DNA from: Phoronis australis
Lineage: Eukaryota > Phoronida > Phoronidae
Length of the DNA stretch: 45,830 nucleotides
Reading direction: 5' to 3'
Assembly: GCA_002633005.1 (NCBI GenBank)
Contig: NMRA01000015.1
Location: 1 to 45,830, forward strand
Shown here: positions 10,561 through 20,369 of the stretch, piece after piece
How the letters are laid out: each line of letters opens with the position of its first letter
Numbering within the stretch: position 1 is the first letter of the stretch
Notes under the pieces: model-generated
Told to the model about the DNA's origin: nothing
The model's input: only the letters and a program-made list of their open reading frames with translations
Database searches by the model: none
Program-made: the position numbers and the translations under genes

Positions 10561-11326
10561 GGGGAAGACAACCAAAAAGTAGGTGCTCCATAGCCTCCAT
10601 ATCTGCCTCCATGTACACACCCGTGACCTAAAGTCGTGAATATAAGCATAATAAGCAGCTGATATTATACTACCCANGTAACAACTTTATTTCGAACGGT
10701 GAAGTTGCGATGCCATTGAACTTCAACGTAGCCGATGGTGGCGCTGACATGCGGCGACTTAGTGAACTAACGACTGCTGTTTGAAAAGTGCCAATGCGCA
10801 GCAGTTTGACAGAATTTCTGAAAATTAAATAATTACCAATTAAAAGAGTGATAAATTCCTCATCTAAAAATCGGGGGGGCATATTGCGCAACTGGAAAAA
10901 CATCAATCTCCCGACCGACCAAAATTAGGCCTTCCGGACGATCGAAAACTCGCCATGAAAACTTGGCCTTGACTTCAAGAAAACAACTTGAGGAGATGCG
11001 CACGAATCTAAACTACATCCTGTCCAAATTTCATGTTTGTATTTGAGAGTATAGTGCTCTTTTGGATAGGAGGAACAAGAGGTACTTTTTCGAAAGTTGA
11101 TCGCATGGCGGAAAATCGTGCGCTAAAAAAAGCTTACAAAAATGATTTATCAGCGCTAATTTGATACAAAAAGATTACAAACTTACAAATAAAGACTAAG
11201 GTAACGATTTATAACACAAAATTGTCTTATAGTTAACTTTGAAGTCTGAAATCGGGTAGTTTACCGACGTGGGTTTTACACGGAGGCAGATATGGAGCAC
11301 CGTGACCTACTTTTTGATTGTCCTCC
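10561..11326. mobile_element. Element flanked by imperfect inverted repeats of about 50 bp
   Basis: The left arm (10561-10617) and right arm (11274-11326) are inverted copies that share AAAAAGTAGGT, GGTGCTCCATA and CATATCTGCCTCC, with a few insertions. The interior holds no convincing ORF. The hAT-like element at 11337 is inserted within about 10 bp of the right arm. A single N at 10677 lies inside. Confidence 0.6.
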
Positions 11327-11328
11327 CT

Positions 11329-11336
11329 ACTTAAAG
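11329..11336. repeat. Left target-site duplication of the outer hAT-like element
   Basis: ACTTAAAG here faces CCTTAAAG at 13091-13098, giving an 8-bp duplication with one mismatch. Eight bases is the usual length for hAT transposons. Confidence 0.65.
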
Positions 11337-11469
11337 CAGGCCTTTATCCAGGATTTCGAAAATAGGGTGTCCAAAATGGGGATCCCAATATTCCAGGGTG
11401 TCCATGATTCCGACGCGTAAACCCCCACCCCCAGCAATCCCCCAAACACACATTTTTTACAAAAAAAAT

Positions 11470-11478
11470 GCATAGACC
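11470..11478. repeat. Left target-site duplication of the inner element
   Basis: GCATAGACC here is repeated exactly at 12842-12850 on the other side of the inner element. The exact length (8 or 9) is ambiguous because the element ends share bases with the site. Confidence 0.75.
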
Positions 11479-12841
11479 AGGGCTCAACATTAACTTTTTA
11501 AGCCACTTGCCCTCTGGGCAAGTAGTTGAAATTTTTACTTGCCCGAACAACAAATTCACTTGCCCCAAGTACAATCCCAAATAGCACCGTGCATGTGCAC
11601 ACCTAGGTAATGTGTTACCGTAGGGCTGCCTGTGCTGAGCCTCCTCTTGTGTTGTGCACGCTATATACCATACATGAGTTGCTATTTTTTTAACGATTCT
11701 TCTTATAGAACATTTATTTATAAGGGGTGTCAAAACACTAGAGAGACAAATTAGAACCATTGTCACATGTTCACAGGTGCCGAAATGAGCTAGGACATGA
11801 CCTCTACTCTAGACACTTCTGTGTATTCATTAGTTTATACGCCCTCATGCAATAAACTTGAGTCGTTGCTAACCTGAATTTCAATTTTTGCTATCCGTAA
11901 AAATCTTGCAGTTTTGGCCATCGGTACCTTGCATTAAATTAAAATCAAATTTTAACATATAATAATGCCACATATACTTTTATTTTCAATAAATAATTAC
12001 ATTTTTGAAAAATAGATAGACCGCGAAAAAGTCACCCTTCAGACTTCACAGCGGCAATCCCGAAGACCGTATTCCTCTTCTTTCGGGAGTCGCCACCGGG
12101 AGTCGCCACCGGGAGCCGGGAATTCATAAGAATGTCCTTTGGAATTCCCCCTGAATAAATACCAGGCCTTTTACACTGCTGTGTAGTGTAGAAAATATGT
12201 CGTCAATCATTCACTTTTTAGCTTTTGCGCTTATCTGTATGACTTACATCCGCCGACAAACGCGGTGCTTCCAGCTGTACATGGGTAAACGCCGGCAAAA
12301 ATCAAACGTCATCCCGGCCTTGTTCACTGTCTCGCAGGCCAGAAAACCTAATTTCCCATGACGGAACCCATCCCCGCACTATTTTCATTTCATATTATTG
12401 CTTCGATTCTTCCTGAACTCGTTTTTTAGCAACTAAACCAATGTCGTCCAGGCCTGTTTAGACGTTTTGCCAGAGTGCAGACGATCAGTAGTATCACGTG
12501 ACAACTTATTCAGAATCTGCAGGGCACGTTCAGAGAATCGAAAGGATTTGACCGCGAGCGTCATCTGTGCACGCTGCATCACACTCGTTCTATTTTCCTT
12601 TCGGTGCTCATTCGAAGACAGGAGTTTCTTTGACGGCCACAGGGGCTTTTTCGACGGTTTTTAGGCTTGTGTCGGGGTTCGTTACTTTGGAGCAAATGTC
12701 GAGCAGACAATCTTAGGATCTACTTGCCTATGCGGCTAGCTGTTTAACTTGCCCATCGGGCAAGTACTTTTCAAATTCCACTTGCCCGACGCAAAATCTA
12801 CATGTACACGGGCAATCGGGCAACCGTTAGTGTTGAGCCCT
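11479..12841. mobile_element. Inner hAT-like element nested in the outer one
   Basis: The terminal inverted repeats are AGGGCTCAACATTAAC on the left and the inverse of GTTAGTGTTGAGCCCT on the right, with one mismatch. Inside the ends are several CTTGCCC/GGGCAAG pairs arranged as subterminal hairpins (11508-11575 and 12722-12825). Total length is 1363 bp. The middle has no recognisable transposase and the longest frame is 65 codons, so it is non-autonomous. Confidence 0.75.
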
Positions 12842-13098
12842 GCATAGACCAAGACTTTTACAATGCTATCAACCAAGTGTGAGCATAGCAACATTGTATA
12901 TTTCTTCCTGCTTTGAAAAAGCCACCACTGTAAATCTTCACAGTCTTCCTTTAATCATTACAATGTGCGAGTTCAAACTTGAAAGGTTTCTATTGATAGT
13001 GGGCGTCCAAATGATACGTTGGGTGTCCTTGCCAGGGTGGCCATATTAGTGCTAGGGCGTCCAAATGGACGTAGGTTGCATAAAGGCCTGCCTTAAAG

Positions 13099-13659
13099 TC
13101 GTGACCATTTCGTTTAGACGGAAATGCTTGAAGTAAGACCACACGAGTCAACTACAGTGCTTACAGTTACTCTAGACGACCTAAAAATGCATTGCACTGT
13201 TTATTAATCCAGTATCAATTGAAAAATATTGTTATATGTTTTGCACCCAACTTTGATGTGCACAGACGTTTTCAATGAGGTTGTTCACGTAAAATGCTAA
13301 GAACCCAGCATCAATTATCTCTCTGTATTTTATTGCTTTGGCCTTACAAAAGTTGATTGACCTTGGGACATTTTGATACATTGGTGCATCAGCGAGTTTT
13401 TGCTCAGGGATTTCAGCACAATTTTCTGTAAAATGATTTTAATTTATCAATGAAGTTTGATAGGAATGCACCACAGTTTTGTAGAAATCTGTCATAGGCT
13501 ACAGATACATCGCATAGCGTAAATTTGATGAATCCTAACTTCTGATTTCACCCGTTTCGGAGACCGGGTTTTAAAGTGAACTATGTTTACTGTTGGTAAA
13601 ATCAGGCTCAGATTAGATGCTGAGGGCTGAAGTACCACGCCAGACAAGATTTTAAACCT
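13099..13659. other. No gene seen
   Basis: Sequence between the nested elements and the first CTCF-like modular repeat, with no feature I can support. Confidence 0.3.
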
Positions 13660-14153
13660 GGCTTGTTTTTTGGCGTCCACCCCTCGATCAACCAAGCCAT
13701 TCTAAGGATGATTTTGAAAATTGGCGTATATGTTCTCAGTGTGAAGAGGACGGTTGACGATGATGAATTTGACTACTGTGGCGCCTTCTAGTGGTAGTTT
13801 TGTTTTGGGCCCATAGCTGCATCTCCTAAAATCACTGCAGGATCTTTATTAAATTTAGTAATTGTATTTATATGAAGCTAACAACAGACGACAACGTCTA
13901 ATGAGCACTGTGCCCCATAGTGGTAATTTCATTTTTTTCTTTTTTTTCCTTTTTCCTCTGAAGTTCCTTGACAGATTTTTATGAAATTTGGTAATTTTTC
14001 TACTAAAGAAGCGATGGCATGTTCTTTTCAGATGGATTGGATGTTTTTTCGCCATCTAGTGGCTATTTATATGAAACAAATAAACAGCCTTAGAATCACT
14101 CCGTTTGCGGTGCATTCGTGGGTGCATTTCAACACTCAGCGTTGCTCTTGTTA
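13660..14153 (+). repeat. CTCF-motif modular repeat, copy 1 (3' part)
   Basis: Three modules carry worn motifs at 13781-13794, 13910-13923 and 14049-14062 (each 13 of 14 consensus positions), spaced 129 and 139 bp apart. The copy runs to the family's conserved end, a GCATTTCAAC-x-GTTGCTCTTGTT block at 14134-14152. Beyond that, similarity to other copies stops sharply. The frames that cross it are non-coding. Confidence 0.85.
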
Positions 14154-14507
14154 AACTTGACGCGCTTTCCCCAAACTCGACGTGGCAAAATCCAAACCCA
14201 TTACCGCATCGAGTCAAAACAGGTCGTGGAGAACACTTGTACATGGTGACTGCACTGATTTCGTAGCATGTTGAGCTGACAATAATACTCTAGCCACACC
14301 TCGTGGTCTTTTCGCATGCAGGACGGTGGTACGTGTTCACAGACTCTTGCAATGAATAATTATTCAAAAATTTTGTGAATGGTTAAGAAAATATCGTCCG
14401 GTGTAAAATGTTGTCCAGTGCAGATTCAACACATTTTTGCAGATATGGTAAGAAATGAGGTGTACATTAGGCATTTATTAACGTAACTATGTTCAGTAAG
14501 GATATTT
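14154..14507. other. No gene seen
   Basis: Short interval between the end of a modular repeat and the left end of the inverted-repeat element. Nothing recognisable. Confidence 0.3.
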
Positions 14508-16091
14508 GTGACCCACCACCACAAAATGAGTCTTAAGTCGGGATTTGTCATTTTTTAATTGTTATTTTTTTCTGAAAATACGGTGTTTTCTGATCATTTT
14601 GAGGTATGAAACATGTCCTTATCTTCACAAATGACCGAGTTATTGCCAATTCTAGTCGGGGAAAGCGAAAATTTAGAGCTTTCAAAAGTCAAGGAAAATG
14701 GCCGACAAAAAGTGCCGATAGTGTCTTTAAAATTTCCATAGCAACCTGCAGTTGAATGCTACATTTCAGACTTATTAGTATACACAACAACATAAACAAA
14801 TAAAAGTAATCAAAAATTAGAAAGAATATAGACCTTATTATGTAATCTCAGCCAAAAAGGAGTGATATTCATGTTGGGATGGTGCAACTGGGTCAATAAA
14901 TTTCCCAGCTAATGTATACAGGGTCAGTCCACTTGTGGCAGGAGGGGTTACCGCAAGTAAAACAAGTAGTTAAAGTGTATTTTGGAGAAGTTTAATAAAA
15001 TGAAGTCCTGTAGATTACAAAATACACGTACCTGGCTGATTTTTGTTCAAAATAATTCAAAATTTTACGCTAGTGTGAATAATTTTGAAAAAAATGACAA
15101 TCACTCATCCCTATCCAAGTCCACTGACACTGACTGAAGAGCAACGATTTCCTCGACTTCTCACCGAGTGATTCAGCCCTATCGAAGATTGTTCTCTCTT
15201 GCAGTAATATTCAGCTGCTTGCACCCCGATCCACTGGCTTTGCAGATACAAGATATTGTTGTGCGATTAAGCTAATCCGGACTGTTTTCTTCAAGTTCTG
15301 TTTGTTCCAATCCAACGACTTGGAATCCAACGTAACCGTATTCGCGATGGGTCGATCATGAAACTCATCTGGCGACGAGTTGCTGCCGTCAGACGACTCG
15401 TCGCTGTCACGAAATTCCTCCTTGTCTCAATCAACAAATGTGCTCTGTTGAGTTCAGTTAATTCTCGCTGATCTTGATACGGCAGTCAGAGGCAAGAGTT
15501 AATCATTGAGATATCAGCTACACGGCGACCAGCCATCTTACTGTCTTGAAAACATGCCGTGACCTAGCTCGCGACCCCACGGTTTCACGCCCACTTAACT
15601 AGTTCTAGCGAATGAGGTCAGCGATGCATTGGGTTAAAAGGTCGTTGCTAGCTAAAAGACTGGTGAGTGACACTTCTGTTGAAAATACCCCGACTGCAAA
15701 AAGTGAAATAACGACTGATGATTGGACGAAAAACTCAAAGAGCTTACTACATGCATGCATAATGAGCAGAGTTTGACCTTTCTGTTGATGTGTTTACGAG
15801 CGAATTGGGTCATCGGAAGACTGAGCAATGATGACACGAAAACCGGCAAATTTCGATGAAAATTTCACGAGATATGCAGTCGCGGAGAAGGTGATGTTTT
15901 TTAAAATGAAATAAATAAGGTTTAAAATGAAGTTTGCTTGTTTTAAAGTATTGTTTTGTGAAGTAGAATGAATAAATAATCATATTCTGCAATAAAAAAA
16001 TTTGACCTAATTTTAACCAATAGCGACTGTTTGCAGTCTTGTCACGAAATAGAGTTTCCGACTTAAGACTCATTTTGTGGTGGTGGGTCAC
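14508..16091. mobile_element. DNA transposon-like element with 34-bp perfect inverted ends
   Basis: The left end (14508-14541) and right end (16058-16091) are exact inverted copies over 34 bp starting GTGACCCACCACCACAAAAT. Four bases, ATTT, flank both sides and could be a target-site duplication. The interior is 1.5 kb with no full transposase. One open stretch on the minus strand (15214-15426) has a coding look and is listed separately. A single worn copy of the same end lies at 19759-19787. The superfamily is unclear to me. Confidence 0.82.
15211..15426 (-). pseudogene. Acidic Ser-rich ORF fragment inside the inverted-repeat element
   Basis: A stretch of 71 codons without an ATG is open between stops at 15427-15429 and 15211-15213. 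It reads with an acidic serine-rich start (SDESSDGSNSSPDEF) followed by a more ordinary segment with TLDSKSLDWNKQNLKK. That composition is unlike the surrounding noise and resembles the N-terminal linker of some transposases or a spliced exon. I do not recognise a family. It may be what remains of the element's own coding region. Confidence 0.35.
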
Positions 16092-16554
16092 ATTTTCTAT
16101 TGATTAACAGGATCTTTTCACTAAGCGCATTGTCCCTCAACTAAACTAAATTACTCTGAAAATTGGTGATCAATTCACAACATGGATTTTAGAAACTGTT
16201 TCAGAGGCAAGGAAGTAGGAAAAATACCCAATCGCTTATCCGGAGGGTGCTTGAATGAGTCCCCCATTTGGCAAAGTGGGCAAAAAGGTTGTGAGAGAAA
16301 CCAAAAGTCCGAGAAAACGAGACAAAAGTCTAATAAAGAGGCAAGAATTCGGCAAAAGCTCTGTGAACTCTGTGCAATCCCATATTTAGTTACTGAAAGG
16401 TCCACTGCGAAAAATTCAACCCCCCCTATATTTTGGAAAATCTGCAAATTTACAGATAAATCTGGTGTTCAGGGTACTCCAATGCAGTTTTGGTGGTACA
16501 CAGGTCTGTTTAGTGAGATGAGGCCATCCTCCCGTTTTCGGATTTGATTCAATG
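16092..16554. other. No gene; fragment shared with 33355-33460
   Basis: Around 16252-16300 the sequence GAATGAGTCCCCCATTTGGC followed by GGGCAAAAAGG resembles 33369-33410, so a small dispersed repeat is present. Opposite-strand ORFs of 121 and 90 codons overlap fully here, and neither has a recognisable domain. Confidence 0.4.
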
Positions 16555-17505
16555 TAGTTGGCGCCACCTAGTGGCCATTCCTACTGTTTTCGAGTCTGTT
16601 TTTTGCTGTCCACCCTTCTATCAACCAAACTGCTGCTAGCATGATTGTGGAAATTTGCATGTATGTTCTTACTATGATGAGGGTGGCTCATGATGATTTT
16701 CCGACAACTACGACTACTGTGGCGTCTCCTAGTGGCAGTTTTTTTTCACCCATGGCTGTATCTCCTAAACTGTTCACAGGATCTTTACTAAATTCAGCAA
16801 GTGTATTTATATGATGTTAACAATGGATGACCACGACTTTTAGATGAATTTTACTACTGGTGTACCCCCTATTGACAATTTTAGTTTTTACATTTATCTC
16901 TGCATCTTGAAGATCCTTGACAGGTTTTAATAAATGTTAGAATTTAGACATCTATTAGTGAGATGATGCTATCCTTCTGTTTTGGATGGAATCGGGGTAT
17001 TTTGCGGCTTCCTAGTGATCATATTTGCTGTCTTTGAGTTCACCCTCTATCGATCAAACCATTCTAAAGATGATTTTGAAAATTGGCCTATATGCTCTCA
17101 GTGTGAAGAGGACAGGTGTCAGTGATGTCTTTGACTACTGTGACGCCTCCTAGCTTTGTTTTGTTTTGAACCCATAGCTGTATCTCATAAACCTATTGCT
17201 GAATCTTTACTAAATTTACTAAGTGTATGTATATGAATCTAACAACAGACAATGACGACTGTTATTACACAGATCCAACAAGCGCTGTGCCCCCATTTTT
17301 TTCCATTTTCTTATGTTTCTCTGAAGTTCCTTGACAGATTTTCATGAAATTTGGTTAATAGCTTTCTAAAGCAATGGCATGTTCCTGATGCATTTGACGT
17401 TTTTCGCCATCTAGTAGCCATTTTATGATACAAATAAACAGCCCTAGAAGCACCCTGTTTGTGGTTCTTTCGTGGGCGCATTTCAATGCTCCACATTGCT
17501 CTTGA
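16555..17505 (+). repeat. CTCF-motif modular repeat, copy 2 (seven modules)
   Basis: Motif positions start near 16561, 16722, 16860, 17005, 17142, 17284 and 17404, spaced 161, 138, 145, 137, 142 and 120 bp. The one at 16561-16574 fits CCASYAGRKGGCRS perfectly on the minus strand (CCACTAGGTGGCGC); the others have decayed. Each module also has a second conserved block like ATCTTTATTAAATTTGG. The copy ends in the same GCATTTCAA-x-TTGCTCTTG terminus as copy 1. Confidence 0.87.
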
Positions 17506-17965
17506 AAAATTTGGACTCCCAGGTTTGGAATCCTGTATAAATGCCTGCTTGGGTATTTTCATTTCCTCAAATGTCAACTCGGAAGTGAATGTTGCCTGTG
17601 CATATGCGAATTCTGGTCAAGCAACCAGTCGTTCTTTAGTTTGAAAGCCACATGACATGTATGATTATGTTCTCCGAGGAGAAATTTGGTTGAGCTGTTG
17701 GGTATCTAGATATTGAAAGGGTCTGCTTGCTTTGATCAGGCTTGTGTTAAGTAAGTAAGTTAGTTTTATATGTCAGTTGACTATGTAATCTATGAATGGG
17801 CTCAAAAGCTTGACATCTTGGATATGTACCACTGGGTGCAACGGGTTGTTTGTTTCACCTGGCCTCGTTTTGAAAGTGCAGTGATTTTGATGAAACATGA
17901 TCAGAAACTCATAATAATCTGTTGCTGAAAGAGCTCGCCATGTTTGTGTTTTTCAGTGCAAGATC
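17506..17965 (+). other. Upstream of eIF5A coding start; 5' UTR intron acceptor
   Basis: A TTTGTGTTTTTCAG acceptor ends at about 17956, nine bases before the eIF5A ATG. The first coding exon is therefore probably preceded by an intron in the 5' UTR, as in many animal eIF5A genes. I cannot place the non-coding first exon or the promoter. Confidence 0.5.
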
Positions 17966-18133
17966 ATGGCGGATGATGAATCTGATTTTACAAGTGGAGA
18001 TGCTGGAGCATCTGAAACCTTCCCCCAGCAGTGCTCAGCTTTGCGTAAAAATGGTCATGTCATGATTAAGGGAAGACCGTGTAAGATTGTTGAGATGTCC
18101 ACGTCAAAGACAGGGAAACACGGTCACGCTAAG
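17966..18133 (+). CDS. EIF5A: eIF5A, first coding exon (codons 1-56)
   Basis: eIF5A binds the ribosome and helps peptide-bond formation at stalling sequences and at termination. It is the only protein family modified with hypusine. The exon encodes MADDESDF, then [20 protein letters not shown] and the hypusine loop [12 protein letters not shown]. The modified lysine is residue 51 here (K50 in human, whose N-terminus is one residue shorter). The start codon sits just after a splice acceptor and begins the usual MADD sequence. The exon ends at AAG|GTAGAG, the HGHAK|V junction, and joins in phase to the exon at 20265. Reading past the donor gives an unrelated 21-residue tail, so the 77-codon frame is not the protein. 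Confidence 0.95.
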
Positions 18134-18840
18134 GTAGAGTGTTGTTGGAACATGCAGAGTTCGACGTGGCGATTCAGTGTTCTCCGTGATGTGTTTTAAT
18201 ACCTGTTTGATTTTGCCGCTGACCTATTAAAATAGCACGTGACACAGATTACGGTATTACATGAAAGCATTTTAAACACTATAAAAGCCAAAAAGTATAC
18301 TCCATATTACTGTTAACTTTAAAAAGTTAAAAACAATAGATTTTGGTGGTGAGTGTTTAAGTTATGTGGCACTAAAAAGCATTTTCAGTTGAATAACACA
18401 TTTTTTAGTCATTTTCGACACGCAAAAAATCAGTGTCTGCAGTTTACAATACAATAATATTGAATGTCTTCTCATATAAAGACACATGATTTCATTACCA
18501 AAAAATAATTTTATGTTTCAAACATCTTCATGGTTGAACGACTCTTTATTAAGTGGATGGTTTTAATGATATTATCTCACCCGCAATGGGTTTAAGGTCA
18601 ATACATTGATAGTTTAATGACTTTAAGGCTCAAGTTTTTGGATTTATTCCAAAAGACTATGTAATGTTACTTCAAACGTAAATTTGGTGTAGGTAATTTT
18701 TAGGATGATATGACAAAATGACACGATGTTAACAAAAATTCGCTACGGCTTGAGAAATTCAAAATATTGATGGTAGTTATGATTTTCCTGCTGAAGTTAA
18801 AGACAATGTCATTGAAGTTGAAATAATTTTCTGGCTCAAG

Positions 18841-19000
18841 TTAATGGATTTATTCCAAAAGACAATGTCATGTTAATAGATTTATTCCAAAAGACAATGT
18901 CATGTTAATAGATTTATTCCAAAAGACAATGTCATGTTAATAGATTTATTCCAAAAGACAATGTCATGTTAATAGATTTATTCCAAAAGACAATGTCATG
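18841..19000. repeat. Minisatellite, 32-bp unit, five copies
   Basis: Units start at 18841, 18873, 18905, 18937 and 18969. Each holds GATTTATTCCAAAAGACAAT, and the last four are identical. A partial unit follows at 19001 and a worn, separated copy lies near 18637-18668. The near-identity suggests recent expansion. Confidence 0.95.
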
Positions 19001-19080
19001 TTAATGGTAATCCAAACTTTACTTTGACACGGACAGTTATTTTTAATTGCATAAAAGAGAAGAAAGTTTGTTATGCCTTG

Positions 19081-19753
19081 CAGTTCATAAGTGGTGGAAG
19101 CATATGAACTCTACAACCATCTTCTCAACTTTCTCTTACAACTGTGGAAGAGCTTTTTCAGAAAGTTGGGGATTGTTTTGAGTCCCTCAGACAACATTTT
19201 ATTTCTAAAGCACATTCCAAGTATACTGCTGAAATGAAATGTTGCAGTAGACAAAGGAATTGTTATGGGAGATTTTGATGAAAATTATTTTGTTTATCGC
19301 GCAGGATGCTGTTCATTGGTTCCATATGAACAATTCTCAAGCTACTTTCCATCAATTTGTGGCATATTATAAAACTGAAGACCTCATTGACTTAGCTGCA
19401 TCTATTATTTCTGAAAATGTGAAGCACGGTACTGCGTCTCTACATACATTTATCATCGCCACTTTGATACGTTACTATACATCAAGAACACTATGCCATT
19501 TTTGAAAGAAAAAAAAACATTTACTTAAGTGGTGGAGCAGATAGTCAATACAAAAACTAATTCATTAACTTGTGTTACCACAAGGATGATTTTGAGCTTG
19601 ACGCTGAGTGGCATTTCTTTGAAACTTCCCATTGAAAAAGTCCGTGATGGGATAGGAGATACCAATAAATGTCTCGTTGTCAGAGCAAGCCTGCAGGTTT
19701 TAACAATTTATCACATTTTCACTCCATTGCAGATGTATCATTGGACATTTTAA
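19081..19753 (+). pseudogene. Decayed transposase-like gene in the eIF5A intron
   Basis: Pieces of one protein can be read in order across several frames: VEELFQKVGDCFESLRQHF, GDFDENYFVYR, then WFHMNNSQATFHQFVAYYK and VKHGTASLHTF, then LSGGADSQYKN, then CYHKDDFELDAEWHFFETSH, and finally VVRASLQVL with IFTPLQMYHW. In-frame stops (for example after QYKN) and frame changes show it is dead. The order DFxENY, SQAT..P/QFV, DGAxSQYKN, HHEDDF, AEWHFFATSHGKSPCDG matches a transposase-like family that is common in invertebrate genomes and usually annotated as uncharacterised. The assignment is from memory. The acidic residues of the first and middle motifs are candidates for the catalytic site. Its own ends are not visible. 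Confidence 0.72.
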
Positions 19754-19758
19754 CATAT

Positions 19759-19787
19759 GTGACCCAGCACCACAAAATGAGTCTTAA
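19759..19787 (+). mobile_element. Solo end of the 34-bp inverted-repeat family
   Basis: GTGACCCAGCACCACAAAAT and the next nine bases match the first 29 bases of the element at 14508 with one mismatch. It is oriented as a left end and lies six bases after the transposase-like pseudogene. No matching right end is visible downstream, so this is a remnant. Confidence 0.7.
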
Positions 19788-19961
19788 TTTATGATTTATT
19801 ATAACATTCAAGTGTGTCAAAAATTGGCAGATACTAAAAAGTTTCACAAATTAACACTCTTTTACCTTAAATCAACAAGTGAAACTAGTTGTACTCATGT
19901 ATGAAGACGGGCATTATTTCCGTACTGTGAATGCTCATTGAAACTGGGTGATTGTGATCCA

Positions 19962-20208
19962 GTAAGCATAGAATGCTATCTCACATGTTGTGAATGATCT
20001 GTGTGTGATGGATTGTGAATGTTTGTTCAAGTCCAGTGAAAGTGACACTGTAAGTCATCATTGTTATACAATAAGCATAGAATGCTATCTCACATGTTGT
20101 GAATGATCTGTGTGTGATGGATTGTGAATGTTTGTTCAAGTCCAGTGAAAGTGACACTGCAAGTCATCATTGTTATACAGTAAGCATAGAATGCTATCTC
20201 ACACATAG
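19962..20208. repeat. Tandem repeat, 109-bp unit, about 2.3 copies
   Basis: TAAGCATAGAATGCTATCTC starts at 19963, 20072 and 20181, an exact 109-bp step. The two full units differ at only a few bases. The array ends 56 bp before eIF5A coding exon 2, close to its branch-point region. Confidence 0.93.
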
Positions 20209-20264
20209 GCATTCACTTATGAACGTGTACTTAAAACTATTGATGACTCTTGTCTTGTCTCTAG

Positions 20265-20369
20265 GTTCATCTTGTTGCAATAGACATCTTCACTGCAAAG
20301 AAATATGAAGACATTTGCCCATCCACTCACAACATGAATGTACCCCATGTCAGCCGAAAGGATTATCAA
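20265..20369 (+). CDS. EIF5A: eIF5A, second coding exon (35 codons)
   Basis: The exon encodes [20 protein letters not shown] followed by [15 protein letters not shown]. It spans the end of the N-terminal SH3-like domain and the start of the OB-fold domain. It follows CTCTAG and is cut at CAA|GTGAGC. It continues the HGHAK reading frame exactly. The GID-to-AID and D-to-N changes relative to vertebrates are conservative. It is too short for ORF-finding with an ATG start, but the match to the family is unambiguous. Confidence 0.95.

Larger units (their letters stand above)
11337..13090. mobile_element. Outer hAT-like non-autonomous element, interrupted
   Basis: The ends are CAGGCCTTTAT and, inverted, ATAAAGGCCTG, next to an 8-bp duplication. 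Subtracting the inner insertion and one copy of its target site leaves about 382 bp, a typical miniature element. Both remaining halves share a GGGTGTCC/GGGCGTCC motif (for example 11368, 11397, 13002 and 13020). No transposase is present. The 140-codon minus-strand ORF at 11344-11766 crosses the junction of the two elements and is not a gene. Confidence 0.7.
18134..20264 (+). other. eIF5A intron between coding exons 1 and 2
   Basis: The intron runs from GTAGAG to CTCTAG. It carries a 32-bp minisatellite, a decayed transposase-like pseudogene, a solo transposon end and a 109-bp tandem repeat, each listed separately. The remainder is AT-rich with no feature I can name. Confidence 0.85.

Noticed and set aside
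11344-11766. A 140-codon minus-strand ORF
   Set aside because: It crosses the junction between the outer and inner hAT-like elements and includes a target-site duplication.
13660-17505. One continuous modular-repeat copy split by the 14508-16091 element
   Set aside because: The left part already reaches the family's terminus at 14152 and unrelated sequence follows, so the two parts are separate copies.
18134-18199. Read-through of eIF5A exon 1 to a 77-residue protein
   Set aside because: The family continues exactly at the GTAGAG donor with the exon at 20265; the read-through tail is unrelated to eIF5A.
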